The translations under genes were made by a program, and so were the position numbers. Shown here one piece after another: positions 12,160-23,228 of a stretch of DNA of 64,000 nucleotides. This DNA comes from Fulvia fulva (Eukaryota; Ascomycota; Dothideomycetes; Mycosphaerellales; Mycosphaerellaceae), in contig NC_063012.1 in assembly GCF_020509005.1 (NCBI RefSeq), positions 10,168,001 to 10,232,000 on the forward strand. Direction: 5' to 3'. Under the pieces are notes generated by a model, which saw nothing but the letters and a program-made list of their open reading frames with translations, searched no databases and had not been told where the DNA came from. The first letter of the stretch is position 1. Every line of letters begins with the position of its first letter.

Positions 12160-13282
12160 TCGATTAGAATCGGTACTTAAAATATAAATAAGAAGGTTAT
12201 CGCCGTATCGATACCGATTAGTACCCCCTTCGAGATGTCGCCCGCCGCCTATTTATACTAGGCTATAACCTTAGTAGTAACCGTCGTAACGGTAGTAATA
12301 GTAGTAACGCTAATAATACCGGCGGCGCGGGAAACGCCTAGTCTACTCCGTAAGCGTAATACGTAGTAGACCGTACGAGTTAGAGTTACGAGAACACGAG
12401 AAAAAGTATAAATATAAACATAAACCTCCTAAGGAAGGTAAGGTTCTAAGTATATCGGTATACTCCCTACTAGCTATAAACTACTCTATAGATAAATACA
12501 ATCCGGTAATAGCTTCTTATCTAGTTATACTATATATAGCAAATAGAAAGATCCTACTTAAACCCTTTATAATAATAGTACTAACTCTACGTACTTTAAT
12601 ATCGACTTTACGTATAAGAATAACCTTAATATAATATAGCTACCTAATCCGTTAGGGCTAATATTAGTAGATAGCCGACCCGCTAGTGACCTTATTACTT
12701 ATAGAACAACGGTATAGATTCAGATCGGTAACTACGTAGAGACTAGGTCTAGCTACTACGTATTACTAGAATACGATATAGTCCTCGGCCGTCTCTAGCA
12801 CGACGAGTATTAACCTACGTTCTACTATACGTTAGGAACTATAACCCTATTCTTACTATATTGTCGATAGAACTATATACTCGGAACTAAACTAGTATAC
12901 GTATAGTCTATTAATAATAAGGGTATTATACTAAGAGGCGTTCTTTAGACCGAGATACTAGTACTAGAGAGTTCGCGACCTTAAGCCCTATCTAATTACG
13001 CTAAACCCTACGTAGAGGATAAACACGAACCTATAGTAGTATAGAAGACGTATACGACGAAAGTAGTAATACGATATACCGTCGATACCTACGATAAACC
13101 GGAACCGTCTTACTACGTCCGCTAGCTACTACCCGCCGATAGGGTTAAAACACTTAAGCGCCTAGCGCGTCGAACGAAGAAAGAACTAAAGGTCGAGACT
13201 AAGCCGGAGATCGACATTAAGCCTATTAATCTAGAAGTACTTCGGCGTATAAGCCGGAGGAAGGGCTATAAAGTATATATAA
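12160..13282 (+). pseudogene. G1 gag-pol junction and aspartic protease remnant
   Basis: Reads as a Gly/Asn-rich gag tail (about 12280-12350), then a charged stretch, then an aspartic-protease-like fold around 12640-12830. There the VDSRPASDLI-like stretch corresponds to the family DTGA-S-I loop and DIVLGR-L to the flap-distal ILG strand. It would process the Gag-Pol polyprotein. The frame ends at the pogo insertion (TA at 13283-13284) and continues into reverse transcriptase at 15153. The inverted copy is 33461-34584. Confidence 0.6.
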
Positions 13283-13284
13283 TA

Positions 13285-13353
13285 ACGTACTTTACTACCG
13301 AGCGGGCTATACTACCGAGCGGGCTACTTCTACTAAGAACTATACTACTTCTA
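13285..13353 (+). repeat. pogo terminal inverted repeat, left
   Basis: The 69-bp repeat matches the reverse complement of 15082-15150 with three differences, all transitions consistent with RIP. Inside it the 13-mer ACCGAGCGGGCTA occurs twice, 18 bp apart, as expected for a double transposase-binding site. Confidence 0.85.
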
Positions 13354-13399
13354 CTTTAATTACGACGGTATCTTAATACGACGACATCCTATAGAATCG

Positions 13400-15043
13400 T
13401 TACTAGGAGGACAATTCCTCTTTAGATTCTTCGCTATCTAGTAAGTCTACTTAATAGGTACGTACGTTATACCCCGACTCGCTATATCGCTTATAGCGTC
13501 GTAGCCTTAGTACTAGCCGAACACTATCTAGCGACTCTCTACTCACTTCCTACCTCCTAGTATCCTCTAGAGGCCTTAATTACGACGCCTTATTAAAGAT
13601 TAGAGACCCTCTAGACTAAATATACTTACGCTTTCGTGCTTTTCGCTATATAAGGGCCTCGTTAGACTTATATAGCTTACTAATCTCGCTTTATATAAGA
13701 GCTATCTAATACGCTATCTCTCTACTCCCTTTTATAAGCTAATATACCCCTTCCTATAACGAGTTTAGCAATAAACCTGCCCGGGCACGCATTTTGCTCG
13801 TTACTAGTGTCGATTAAGAGTCGAATTCTTTTGTAGTTCGTAGTATCTTCGACTCCTAAGGGGTAGAGTCCGGAGCTAGAGGGGTTAGCGTACGTAGCTT
13901 AATATTAAGCTTGTCTATTACTACCTATAGATTGAATAGAACCAAACCAGCGCCTCTGAAGCTCGATAGGATGTTCTCCTATCTAAATATAGCGTCATAG
14001 GCTGCCCGGAAGGCGCGTAGGAACTCTACTTTGTCGATATAAGTAATGCGCTAGCGTACTAAGCCCGAGAGCTAAGTACCGTATACCTTCTTTAAAGGCA
14101 AATAGCAACCTATATCTAATAGCTAGAGTAAGTACGAGGCGTATAATAGTATATATAGGGCCAAGATCTTGTATTCCTTATATAGATTCTAGAATGCCTT
14201 CGAGTTATAGCTCTCGTAGCTATCGATAATAAGCAGTCTCTATACCCTAGTCGTACGAGCTATAGTATACTTCTAGAAATGCTCTAGCTACCGTATACCG
14301 AACTTATTATTAGTCTAGCCGTTCTCTATTAGCCCGATTGTCTAGTCTAGACCTAAGTTACCGTCTTAGTACTAGGTACTAATATGCTATTTACCTATAA
14401 GGATAACGTAGGGTAGGAGCGCTATTCCGTCTATATAGATAGTCTTAATCACTATTACCTATTCTCTATTACCCTATTAAACGACCTTCCTCTTTCTACT
14501 ACGCCTTTCTAAACCCGTAACGACGCTCTAAGGCGTAAGAATATCTATTATAAACTATATCTCGTCGAAGTTATAGGTGTCCTAGTTAAGGATACTATAC
14601 TTCTCCTTTATATTACGTATAAGTAAGAACTACCTCTCGATAACGTCTAGATCTTCTATTAGGGCTCGCTAACGATCGTATCTACGTGTTATACGAACCT
14701 TTAGCTCATAATGCCGCCTAATGAACCTGTCTATCTAATTGAGACTAGCGGGCTTAAGACCCTTCTCTTATAGTAATAAATCGGCTATTACTCGTATACT
14801 AGCCTTTAATAGCGGGAAACCTCTAAGATCTAGCTCGAGTATATACTTAAGTATCACCCTCTCTACTAGCTCTATAAGCTTCTTCGAATTGGGCTCGTAG
14901 TCACCCTAAGGAGGTCGTCTATTCAATCGATACCCTAGTATAGTTCGAGACGCGTCGTATACCTTTATAGTAAGTCGATTCGTGATTATCGCGTCGCGTT
15001 TCGTAGCCTAGACAGCTAAGGTCAGTTTGGCCTTGTTAAAAGA
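13400..15043 (-). pseudogene. pogo/Fot1 transposase remnant
   Basis: One continuous frame of about 548 codons with scattered TAG/TAA stops; Fot1 transposase is about 540 residues. The N-terminal part is a helix-turn-helix/CENP-B-like DNA-binding region. The DDE_1 catalytic region shows NFDE (first Asp), TNNKFG-RWLEHF, IDSYESYN (the family IDGHGSH strand, second Asp) and LLQLLDIGCYLPLKK (third Asp). All three acidic positions are still visible although neighbouring residues are changed. It would cut and paste the element into TA. It is inactivated by RIP; the exact ancestral start is unclear because ATG was destroyed. The last codon is 13402-13400. Confidence 0.82.
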
Positions 15044-15081
15044 TAATATACGCTATAATAGTAGTTATATAGCTATATCTA

Positions 15082-15150
15082 TAGAAGTAGTACAGTTCTT
15101 AGTAAAAGTGGCCCGCTCGGTAGTATAGCCCGCTCGGTAGTAAAGTACGT
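15082..15150 (-). repeat. pogo terminal inverted repeat, right
   Basis: Reverse-complement partner of 13285-13353, with the double TAGCCCGCTCGGT motif. The outer end is followed by the TA duplication at 15151-15152. Confidence 0.85.
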
Positions 15151-15152
15151 TA

Positions 15153-16380
15153 TAGATGTTTAACCCGAAAGAAAATCCTAATAAGTAAGTCGCGCGAGAC
15201 CCGCTATCCGCGTATATACTAAAGGCTTTCGGTATAAGAGCGAAGCCTATACTAGGAGGTAGCGCGGCGATGTTAGTAGATACTAATACTTAAGAAAATA
15301 TAGATAGATAGGAGGAGCTCCGGGGTAACTATACCTAGCGGCAACTTAACGCCTCTACTATATTAGCTAACGACTATTAACGTTTTATAAACGGTAAGGA
15401 CAAAGACTAGGATCCTATCCCTTTGTTACTAGTAGAGTTTAGGGAAATGGCTAGGCTATTTAGCCGTAAGGAAGTAGACAAGATCCTACCGCGACGGCCT
15501 AGCGTAGACTATAAGATTAAGCTAAAGAATAGTTAGATACCGCTATTTCGAAGACTATACTCCTTCTCTATACGAGAGAACGAGGTGATTAAGAAGTGGA
15601 TCGACGACTAACTTGAGAAAGGTTTCATTTAGAGAAGCGTATTACTAGTAATAGTACCTATTCTAATAGTCAAAAAGCCGGGTAGAGGGCTACGAGTATA
15701 CGTAGACTATAGAGCTCTAAACGCGCTTACGACGAAGAGTCGCTACCCGATTCTACTATTTTAAGAGACCTTAGATCGTATTACTAGCGCGTAATAGTTT
15801 ACTAAACTAGATGTCATCGCTACGTTTAATCGTATCTATAGTATAGTAGGAGACGAGTAGAAAACGGCCTTTACTACTAGATATAGGTAGTTTAAGTACG
15901 TAGTTATACCTTTTAGACTATATAATGTACTAGGAACGTTTTAGTTATTTATAAACGATATACTAAGGGAGTTTCTAGATAACTTTGTATTATATTACCT
16001 TGATAACGTACTTGTCTTTAGTAAGATAAGAGAAGAGTATATCTAATATGTCCTAAAGGTCCTACAAAAGCTAGATACCGCCGGGCTCTAGTTAGATATT
16101 AATAAATACGAGTTCTTTAGATACGAGACTACTTATCTAGGTATTATTATTATAAATAAGGGTATTAAGATAGACCTAGCTAAGATTAAATACGTTAAGA
16201 ATTGGCCTATACCCGCGAATGTCATCAATATCTTGTCGTTTATAGGGTTTACTAACTTCTACCGTAGGTTTATTAAGGATTTTAGTAAGATCTACTTACC
16301 TATAACGAAGCTTACGAGGAAGAATATCCTATAGGACTAGTCTCTAGTATATTAATAGGCGTTCGAGGTATTAAAGCAAG
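15153..16380 (+). pseudogene. G1 reverse transcriptase remnant
   Basis: A Gypsy reverse transcriptase read through stops. The fingers contain the [16 protein letters not shown] motif (about 15670-15720), then LDVIATFNRI (family LD--SAF--I, about 15805), the LFINDIL strand, YYLDNVLVFS (the YLDD box with the second Asp changed, about 15990-16020), and the IKYV-NWPIP---I-SFIGFTNFYRRFI region typical of Ty3/Gypsy (about 16190-16280). It is interrupted at 16381-16394 by the target duplication of LINE-B copy 1, after which RNase H begins at 21399. The inverted copy is 30363-31590. Confidence 0.82.
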
Positions 16381-16766
16381 TATTTATCGATACGGATTAT
16401 TACTTCTAGGAACGAAGGTAGCTTTTTTTATCGATCTCTACGCCAAAACAAGACACATTCGAAAGCTCTTATTAAGGCCATTCCAACGATATATAAAGCA
16501 GGCCACTGCCCCTAGGACTAAGGGAGTTCTACCTTATTTAATCTAGATAGCTTGAAGCTCTCTTCACCCTGTTTCTTTAGCTCTAAACGCCGCGGAGGTG
16601 CCTAGCTACATTAGGCAACTCCTAGGCAATAGTAGCCTAGGCTATAGTACTAACGGCGCCTACGGCCCTATAGGCGAAGCCCCCCTAAGACAACTAGTAG
16701 TAACTTATAGAGGACGTAAAAAGTATAGAAACTAACGATTAGCTCCCTTACCGGTCTCTATAGGTA

Positions 16767-17906
16767 ATGATTACTCAGCTACGTACGGCGCTTATACTGT
16801 CGTATTACCGAGGGCAATAAGAAATAAGGACGACGTCCTAGGCGATTAGTAAGGCCACCCGGAATCAACACCCCTATAGCTAGGCATCGGTCGCGGCATC
16901 GATACTAGGCCCCCGCCTAACGTACGATATAGTTACGATCCGTATTATAGTAAAGGAAGACTAGGCCGAAGTTACGAAGCTATCGAACAAGGAGCTCGCC
17001 TAACGAATTAACTAACTAGGGGTAGTCGTAGTGAACTAATAGTCTAACGGCACTCTATAGATCTATACTAGCTCTACTACTACTAGGAGGCACCTAGAGG
17101 TATAGCTATAGTAGGCATCTAAGGTTACGGTATTAGCGAAGGTCTTAACGAAACAATTCACGATCCTAGTCTACGATATACCTAAGGAGTTTGACCTAAC
17201 TAACTAGGGTTACCTACGCGCTCTCTAAGAGGACAACCCGGTCACTCTTAACTCTCTAATCTAGAAGGCGACTTGGCTCTATAGGAAATGGCTAGAAGGC
17301 AAGAAGGCCTCGGCGCTAATAGTATAGCTATAAGACGCGAAAGCGGCGGATCTAGCGATAGAACAAGGCCTAGTCTAGCAATATAGCCTCAAGATAGTAG
17401 AAAAGCACTCCTTATCCTTTCGTGTCCTCTAATGCTTTAAATGCTAATAGTATAGACACCAAACCTATACGTGTATAAATAAGTAGGCCTACTCGAACTG
17501 TATAGGAGACTATATGTCTAGGGACTATATATCGACTACGAGACGGTACGCGAACTGTCCGGGGTACTACCTATCGTATAGTACGGAATGCCTATAGCGG
17601 AAACTAGCGAAAAACAAGGCAATCATAAACAGAACCGTCGCCCTAAGATTCTACGGCGACCGTAAGGCTAGCCTATACCGGAACTAACTAGCGGCGGTCG
17701 GGTATAAGCGCCCTAGGGCCGAGAACGATATAAAGGATACGTAACCTAGGGCGTACGGGAGGCTACGTACTCTACTAGCTACGGCGAGGGAATCTAACTA
17801 GGCCCGGCTCCCCTTTAGTATATAGCCGATAGGCGTAGACTAGGACGTATAGGATAGTAGGACATAGGACGATATAGAGGAAATGATTATCGATGCCGAT
17901 AACTAG
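16767..17906 (+). pseudogene. LINE-B copy 1 ORF1 remnant (zinc-knuckle protein)
   Basis: 380 codons from ATG to TAG, the same length in all four long copies. The N-terminal half is charged and includes a segment resembling the RNA-recognition-like fold of Tad1 ORF1 proteins (VLTKQFTILVYDIPKEFDL, about 17145-17200). Zinc knuckles follow at about 17410-17600: CFKC-QYRHQTYTC is nearly intact, and two more have lost Cys or His to Tyr. The C-terminal tail is Arg-rich. The role known for the family is binding LINE RNA and chaperoning reverse transcription. Stops are TAG/TAA at former Gln/Trp codons. Its end overlaps ORF2 through GATAACTAG. Confidence 0.8.
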
Positions 17907-20900
17907 CCTCGATACGCTTAGTATTATCTAGTATAACGTTAACTATAGCAAGGATATAGTCTAGAACTATTTCCTATACGAGGCGGACCCGCGCGTCTAC
18001 TACGTCCTTATAATCTAGGAGCTATAGATTAACCTGTACTATAAGAGACTAACAACCTATAAGTTACTAGGCTATACGACATGCCTACGAGGCGACGGTA
18101 GACCCCGTACGTACTTCTATATCAGTAAGGACATACTAGAATCCGACTAGGAGGTAGTGTACTACGTAGACGAAGAAGGCGGGGGCGATATTACCTCCCT
18201 CTACGTAGGTAGTACCTAGATATACAACCTATATATACAACCGCTAGCCTTAAGGTCTAGCCGTAACCTAGGGGTCTATAGACACCTAGACAGTGCGCTT
18301 AAGAGACAAGGGTACCACATCGTAGTAGGAGACTTTAATATACACTACCCTTCCTAGGAAAGCCTTATATAGCCGTACCCTATAGCCGACGAAGTACTCG
18401 ACTTAATAGCGAGTAACGCAATTGCCCTTAATACCCCGAAGGACCTAGGCACCTAGAAGAGAGGGGGACTCTAAGGCACGATCGACCTCTCCTAGATCTT
18501 AGATAGCTACTACTATACGGTAACCTACTATAGGATCGAATATGAACTCGAGGCGTCGTCAGACTATATACTAGTTAGGACCTCTATTACGATATAGATA
18601 TAACGTATACTAGCGAGAACCCCTAAGCTAAACTAGGGAAAGGCCTACTAGGCTAACATCTAGGCGTACCTCGATAACTCTAAGAGGCTAGTCTAGATCG
18701 CGTAGTAGTAATACAATAGTAAAGACGAGATAGACGAAGCAGTCTAGGGGTTAATAGACGAAATAAGAAAAGCGACCTTACTTTACGTTCCGCTTACCTA
18801 ACTAACGATATAGTCTAAACTATACTAGACGCCGGAGTGTACTACGGTAGTAAGAGAAGCAAGGAGAGCCCGCCGGGTATAGACGAGCAGCTATAGCGAT
18901 GAGGCCTAGAACATATATAGGGAGGTATACTAATAGAAGAAAGCTATAATACGAAGGGAGAAAGTAGTCGGCTAGAGGGCTATAGTAGAAGAAATCGCCG
19001 GTAAGCTAGAGAGGATGTAGAAGCTAGCGAAATAGGCCCGATAGGACCCTATATAGGGCCCCTCCTTCTCTATCCTAGCGCTATAATCGCCTAGTAGCCC
19101 GGTTAGCGACCCCGAGGCCAAGGCGCGTCTACTAGCTAGTAAGTTCTTCCCGCCCCTAGTCGAGGCTGATCTAAGCGATATAAACAGCTCTACTCCCCTA
19201 GCCCCTAGTATCGCGGTCTAATAGGAGGTGTCCGAGGGAGAAGTTACTACTATACTAAGGAAGTTGCCGGCGAAGAAAGCCCCGGGGCCGGATAGGATCC
19301 TAAACGAGCTACTAAAGAAGTGTAGAGATCAACTAGCCCTAGTAGTTATAGCGATCTTTAACGCCTGCCTATAGACCGGATACTACCCGATAGCTTTTAA
19401 ATAATCGACGATAGTAGTCCTACGTAAGCCGTAGAAGGAAGACTATACGTAGGTGAAGTCGTACCGCCCAATTGCGCTCCTTAATACTCTTAGGAAGGCG
19501 CTTAAGAAGCTAGTTATAACGAGACTCTCCGAGGCGGTAGAGGAACACTCCCTACTCCCGGATACCTAGATAGGTGCGCGCCTATAGCGATCGACGCTAT
19601 CCGCGATAGAACTTATTACCTCTTAGGTAAAGGCTATCTAGTATAAGAATAGGGACAAGGTGGCTTCCTTACTTAGCCTAGACATATCGAGAGCCTTCGA
19701 CTACGTGTTATACCCGCGGCTACTCTATATCCTAAGGTCGAAAGGACTCCCTAAGTAGCTTGTTAACTTCGTACGGCCCTACCTCTAAAACCGTAGTACG
19801 TCGATCCTAGTCGGCTAGTATAGAAGCCTATTTTAAGCAGTCTATACTAGAATCCCGTAAGGCTTAACGCTAGTACCTATTCTGTTCCTCTTCTTTATAG
19901 CGACGCTACTCCTAGCCCTAGAATCCTAGAACACCGCTCCGAGCGGCTTCGTAGACGATATAAACATCCTAGCGTAGTCTTCCTCGACTAAGGAGAACTA
20001 TAGGCTACTAGAAGAGAAGTATAAGATCTACGAGGACTAGGCTAGGAGGTACGGGGCTCGGTTTGCCCTAGAAAAGTACAATCTAATACACTTTACGCGC
20101 CGGCTACGGTTCTATAATATATAAGCTTCTATCTAGATATAGGGGTATACGACTAACCCGGCAAATCAGCTTAGGATCCTCGGACTATAGGTAGACCCGG
20201 CGCTACGGTAGAGGAAGTACGTATAGGTAATATTACGGAAAGCTAAACAGAATATAGCATTATACTAGAGGCTCACTACGTCTATATAGGGGGCGGACTT
20301 CCGGTAGTTACGACTTCTATATACGGCTATTATACGGCCAGTCCTTACCTATAGTAGCTAAGTATAGTCCTTAGGCGAGAGGGCCTACCTATCGAAGGGA
20401 CTCGTCGCGCCGCTAGCGAAGATCCAAAACCAATGCCTAAGGAAGGTCACCGGGGTATATAAGTCGACACTAACGAGGATACTTAAGTACGAGACCGCTA
20501 TACCGCCGATCGACCTATATATCTAGGGACTACGGACCTCCTACTTAGGCAAGTCGACACAGTACCTAGTATAGAAGGTCATCGCTAGTATAGTCGTAAG
20601 GGCCCGCGAATTAGTACTAGCGTATAGGGGCATTCGACCCGGAAACGAGCCGAACTACCGGGTAAGGGACGAATAGCTAGTAACATAATAGGAAGGTAAG
20701 AAATCGTTTATAGAGTAACTATAGAAAGAGAGGTAGAATAACTAGGTTGTAGGGTATAGTAGACGCCCTTAGCTAGCGGGATAACCTAAGGAATAGTTAG
20801 CTACAAAATCCGCGGTTAAGCACCCCCCGAAGCTTATCTACTACCGCCTTATAAGGGTATAGAGTAGTATAGTAACCTAACTACGAAGCGAACATATCGG

Positions 20901-21210
20901 CCTCTAGGGGTACCTATTATAGAGGAAGGTTCTAGGATATACGAATACTAGCTGCCCCTACGGCTATCGCTCCTAGAACGTACGGTACGTACTCCTCGTC
21001 TATCCGAGGTGGTCGCTAGGAAGGGGGGAGTGGATAGCAAAGGCGAGGAACCGGACGATTAGGGCACTTCTTAATAACGCTAAGGACCTACGGCGCATTA
21101 CGAACTAGATACTAGAGAAGGGCTAGCTAGAACAGTACCGCCTAGTAGGAGTAGTATAGGAAGAGAGGACACGACGTAGCGCGACGAGACCGGCTAGGAG
21201 CGGGGGCTAA
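17899..21210 (+). pseudogene. LINE-B copy 1 ORF2 remnant (endonuclease, reverse transcriptase)
   Basis: 1104 codons in one register, ATA (ancestral ATG) at 17899 to TAA at 21208. The EEP endonuclease comes first: QYNVNYS (about 17929), QEL, GDFNIHYPS (about 18330) and ASSDY for the family SSDH (about 18555). Reverse transcriptase follows: APGPDRI (about 19280), LSLDISRAFDYV (Asp at 19681), the family GIPQG, partly damaged, at about 19850, and FVDDINILA (Asp pair at 19954-19959). The C-terminal end has the YGY---TY Cys/His relic (about 20950). No RNase H was seen. It is closely related to LINE-C and LINE-A ORF2 and would be inactive in this state. Confidence 0.88.
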
Positions 21211-21398
21211 TAGGGTAGTGATATAGACTACGTACGTTCAGAGGGAAAGCTAAACTAGATAAGAAGTAGTCGGGGGCGGGAAGGGCTTTCACCTATTCGG
21301 GTTTCCCTTTGTATATAACAATAGATATATACCTATATAGGCCGGATAGGGTCCTAGAACAGGGGAATGACAAATCTATCTATCTATTTATCGATACG

Positions 21399-23015
21399 CT
21401 TACCTTAAAACACTTCTACCTAGGGCGAGAGACTATTCTAGAAACAGATGTCTTAGATTACGTAATAGTAGTAGTACTCTTATAATGTAACGAGCGAGGA
21501 GCGTTATATCCTATCGCTTATATATCTAAGAAGATAGATCCCTAGTAATATAACTACGACATCTACGATAAGGAGCTCCTAGCTATTATATAAGCTTTCG
21601 AGAAATAGCGACCGGAGCTAACTATTAATAAATACGGTACCGACGATTATAAGAATTTACTAGACCCGGAATCTAAGGATAAGCCGACGCTTATATACTC
21701 CGATTATAAGAACCTCGAATAGTTTATAAGTACGAAGTAATTAAACCGTAGACAAGCTCGCTAGGCCGAGTCTCTCTCGTAGTTCTTCTTTAAGATCGTC
21801 TATAGGCTAGGAGTTTAAGATACTAAGCTAGATGGCTTAACCCGACGTTTATAGGACTTACTAAAGCCTAGAGACCTAGATAACTTACGTAACTAATAGT
21901 AGCATTAGGTATTACTAGGCCTAGATCGCATCCTAAACCTATTATCTACTAGAGTGTTATTAGTATATAATAATAACGTTATAACCCCGCTTACGACCGC
22001 TATTCGAGGACTCTATACGTAACTAGAGGCTAAGGAAGCCGTTTAATAGCTAGAACGAGATGATCTATACACCTTACTAAGGAAGTACCGTATTAATAAC
22101 CGTTATATAGTCCTAGTTAGAGGTATAATATACATTAAGAATTTATATAGTAGTTATAGCCTATTCGTTCCTCCGGAGTTAGAAGACAATCTAGATAAAG
22201 GTGAAATCCCGGTACGTACTCGTATCGTATAGGCTTTCTACGACTATATAGTAGCTAGTCACTTAGGGGACGAGAAGACGTATAAATTAGTAGCTCGTAA
22301 CTATACCTAGCTAGGTATCGTACGATTTATTAAGAGCTATATACGTACCTACCGCGCTTACTATATAAATAAGAATACTAATATCTAGTACCTAGGGCTA
22401 TTAAGACCGCTACTAGTACTATTTAGCGCTTAGGAGGATATCTCTATTGACTTCGTAGTCAAACTGCCGAAGGGAATAAGCGGAGTCGACGGACAAACGT
22501 ACGAGAGTATTATAACCGTTATATACCGCTTAACTAAGGAGCGATATATCATTCCTATTACCTCGATAATAGTAGAGTATTACGTACTAGTATTCCTTAA
22601 GTACGTGTTTAGTAGACATAGGCTCCCGAAGTCTATTGTCTCGGATCGTAGTACGTAATAGATTTCCGTATTCTAGCGTAGGATATACGCGCTACTTAGT
22701 ATTAGTCGAAAGCTATCTTCGTTGTTCTACCTAGAAATAGATAGACAGTCAGAGAATACGAATAAAGTAATAGAGTAATACCTACGTATCTTTATTAACT
22801 ATACCTAGGACGACTAGCTAGATTAGACTCTATTAGCTAAGTTTATAGTAAATAATGTAGTGTCCGTAATAATAGGCGTCTTACCGTTCTATACTAATAC
22901 TAGGCGTAATCTAAGGTTCTCTAAGTTCGACTTAGACTTGCCTATACTACTAATACTATATAAATAGCGACTAGACGCCGAGTCCGCGGACAAGTTTACG
23001 GCTAAGATATAAGAG
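21399..23015 (+). pseudogene. G1 RNase H and integrase remnant
   Basis: Continues the G1 pol frame after LINE-B copy 1. RNase H shows ILETDVLDYVIVVVL (family TDAS), YPIAYISKKIDP and YDKELLAII (21420-21600). The integrase zinc-binding region (about 22040-22340) is followed by the core: DFVVKLPKG, ITVIYRLTKE, FLKYVFSRHRLP-SIVSDR (about 22440-22650) and a weaker EIDRQSENTN-VIEQYLR relic of the family TDGQSER region (about 22735-22780). The text ends at 23015 where LINE-C begins. The inverted arm lacks the integrase entirely. Confidence 0.8.
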
Positions 23016-23228
23016 ATATAGATAGATAGATAGATGATTTATTTACCCGTTATGGTGCCCTCCGGCCTATATGGATTTATGTCTATATATATTACTACAT
23101 AAGGTAGGAAACCTATTCCTAGGTAAAAACCTCCTCTCCTTCTCCAATAGCTTCCTTGCCATGAGTTCTCAGTTTTCCTTCCATTAGGGTGCACTAGTGT
23201 CATGGTGGTTAGCCTCTGACTACCTTGT
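23016..23228 (-). other. LINE-C 3' untranslated region and tail
   Basis: Follows the ORF2 stop at 23229. It keeps an imperfect counterpart of the LINE-A and LINE-B 3' ends, including a CCTCCGGCCTATAT-type element (about 23058) and the GTAAAAACC stretch (about 23126), then the tetranucleotide tail. The shared motifs suggest a conserved 3' recognition structure for the reverse transcriptase. Confidence 0.6.

Larger units (their letters stand above)
13285..15150 (-). mobile_element. pogo/Fot1-type DNA transposon, copy in the G1 plus arm
   Basis: A 1866-bp element with 69-bp terminal inverted repeats starting ACGTACTTTACTACCG, flanked by the TA duplication expected for Tc1/mariner-pogo elements (13283-13284 and 15151-15152). 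It carries one transposase remnant on the minus strand. The same element, the same length, sits at the same G1 position in the inverted arm (31593-33458). The length and single large gene match the Fot1 group of fungi. Confidence 0.88.
16395..21384 (+). mobile_element. LINE-B copy 1, near full length
   Basis: Plus-strand LINE of about 4.99 kb ending ATCTATCTATCTAT. The 14-bp duplication tatttatcgatacg occurs at 16381-16394 and 21385-21398, and the single empty site is at 30349-30362 in the inverted arm. A 25-nt leader (16395-16419) absent from other copies precedes the shared AGCTTTTTTTATCGATC start. ORF1 and ORF2 remnants overlap by 8 nt. RIP is strong but incomplete, and the first ~120 bp keep several CA dinucleotides. 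Confidence 0.92.
2181..23015 (+). mobile_element. G1 plus arm: Ty3/Gypsy element with nested insertions
   Basis: The order gag (2420-3934 and 6968-7126), protease (12160-13282), reverse transcriptase (15153-16380), RNase H and integrase (21399-23015) is the Ty3/Gypsy order. It is split by four insertions: composite 1 (3950-6952), LINE-B copy 0 (7141-12145), a pogo-type transposon (13285-15150) and LINE-B copy 1 (16395-21384). A second copy lies inverted at 29771-41541. CA and TG are nearly gone, so this is among the most RIP-mutated DNA here. The integrase end abuts LINE-C at 23016. No LTR pair was recognised. Confidence 0.8.
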
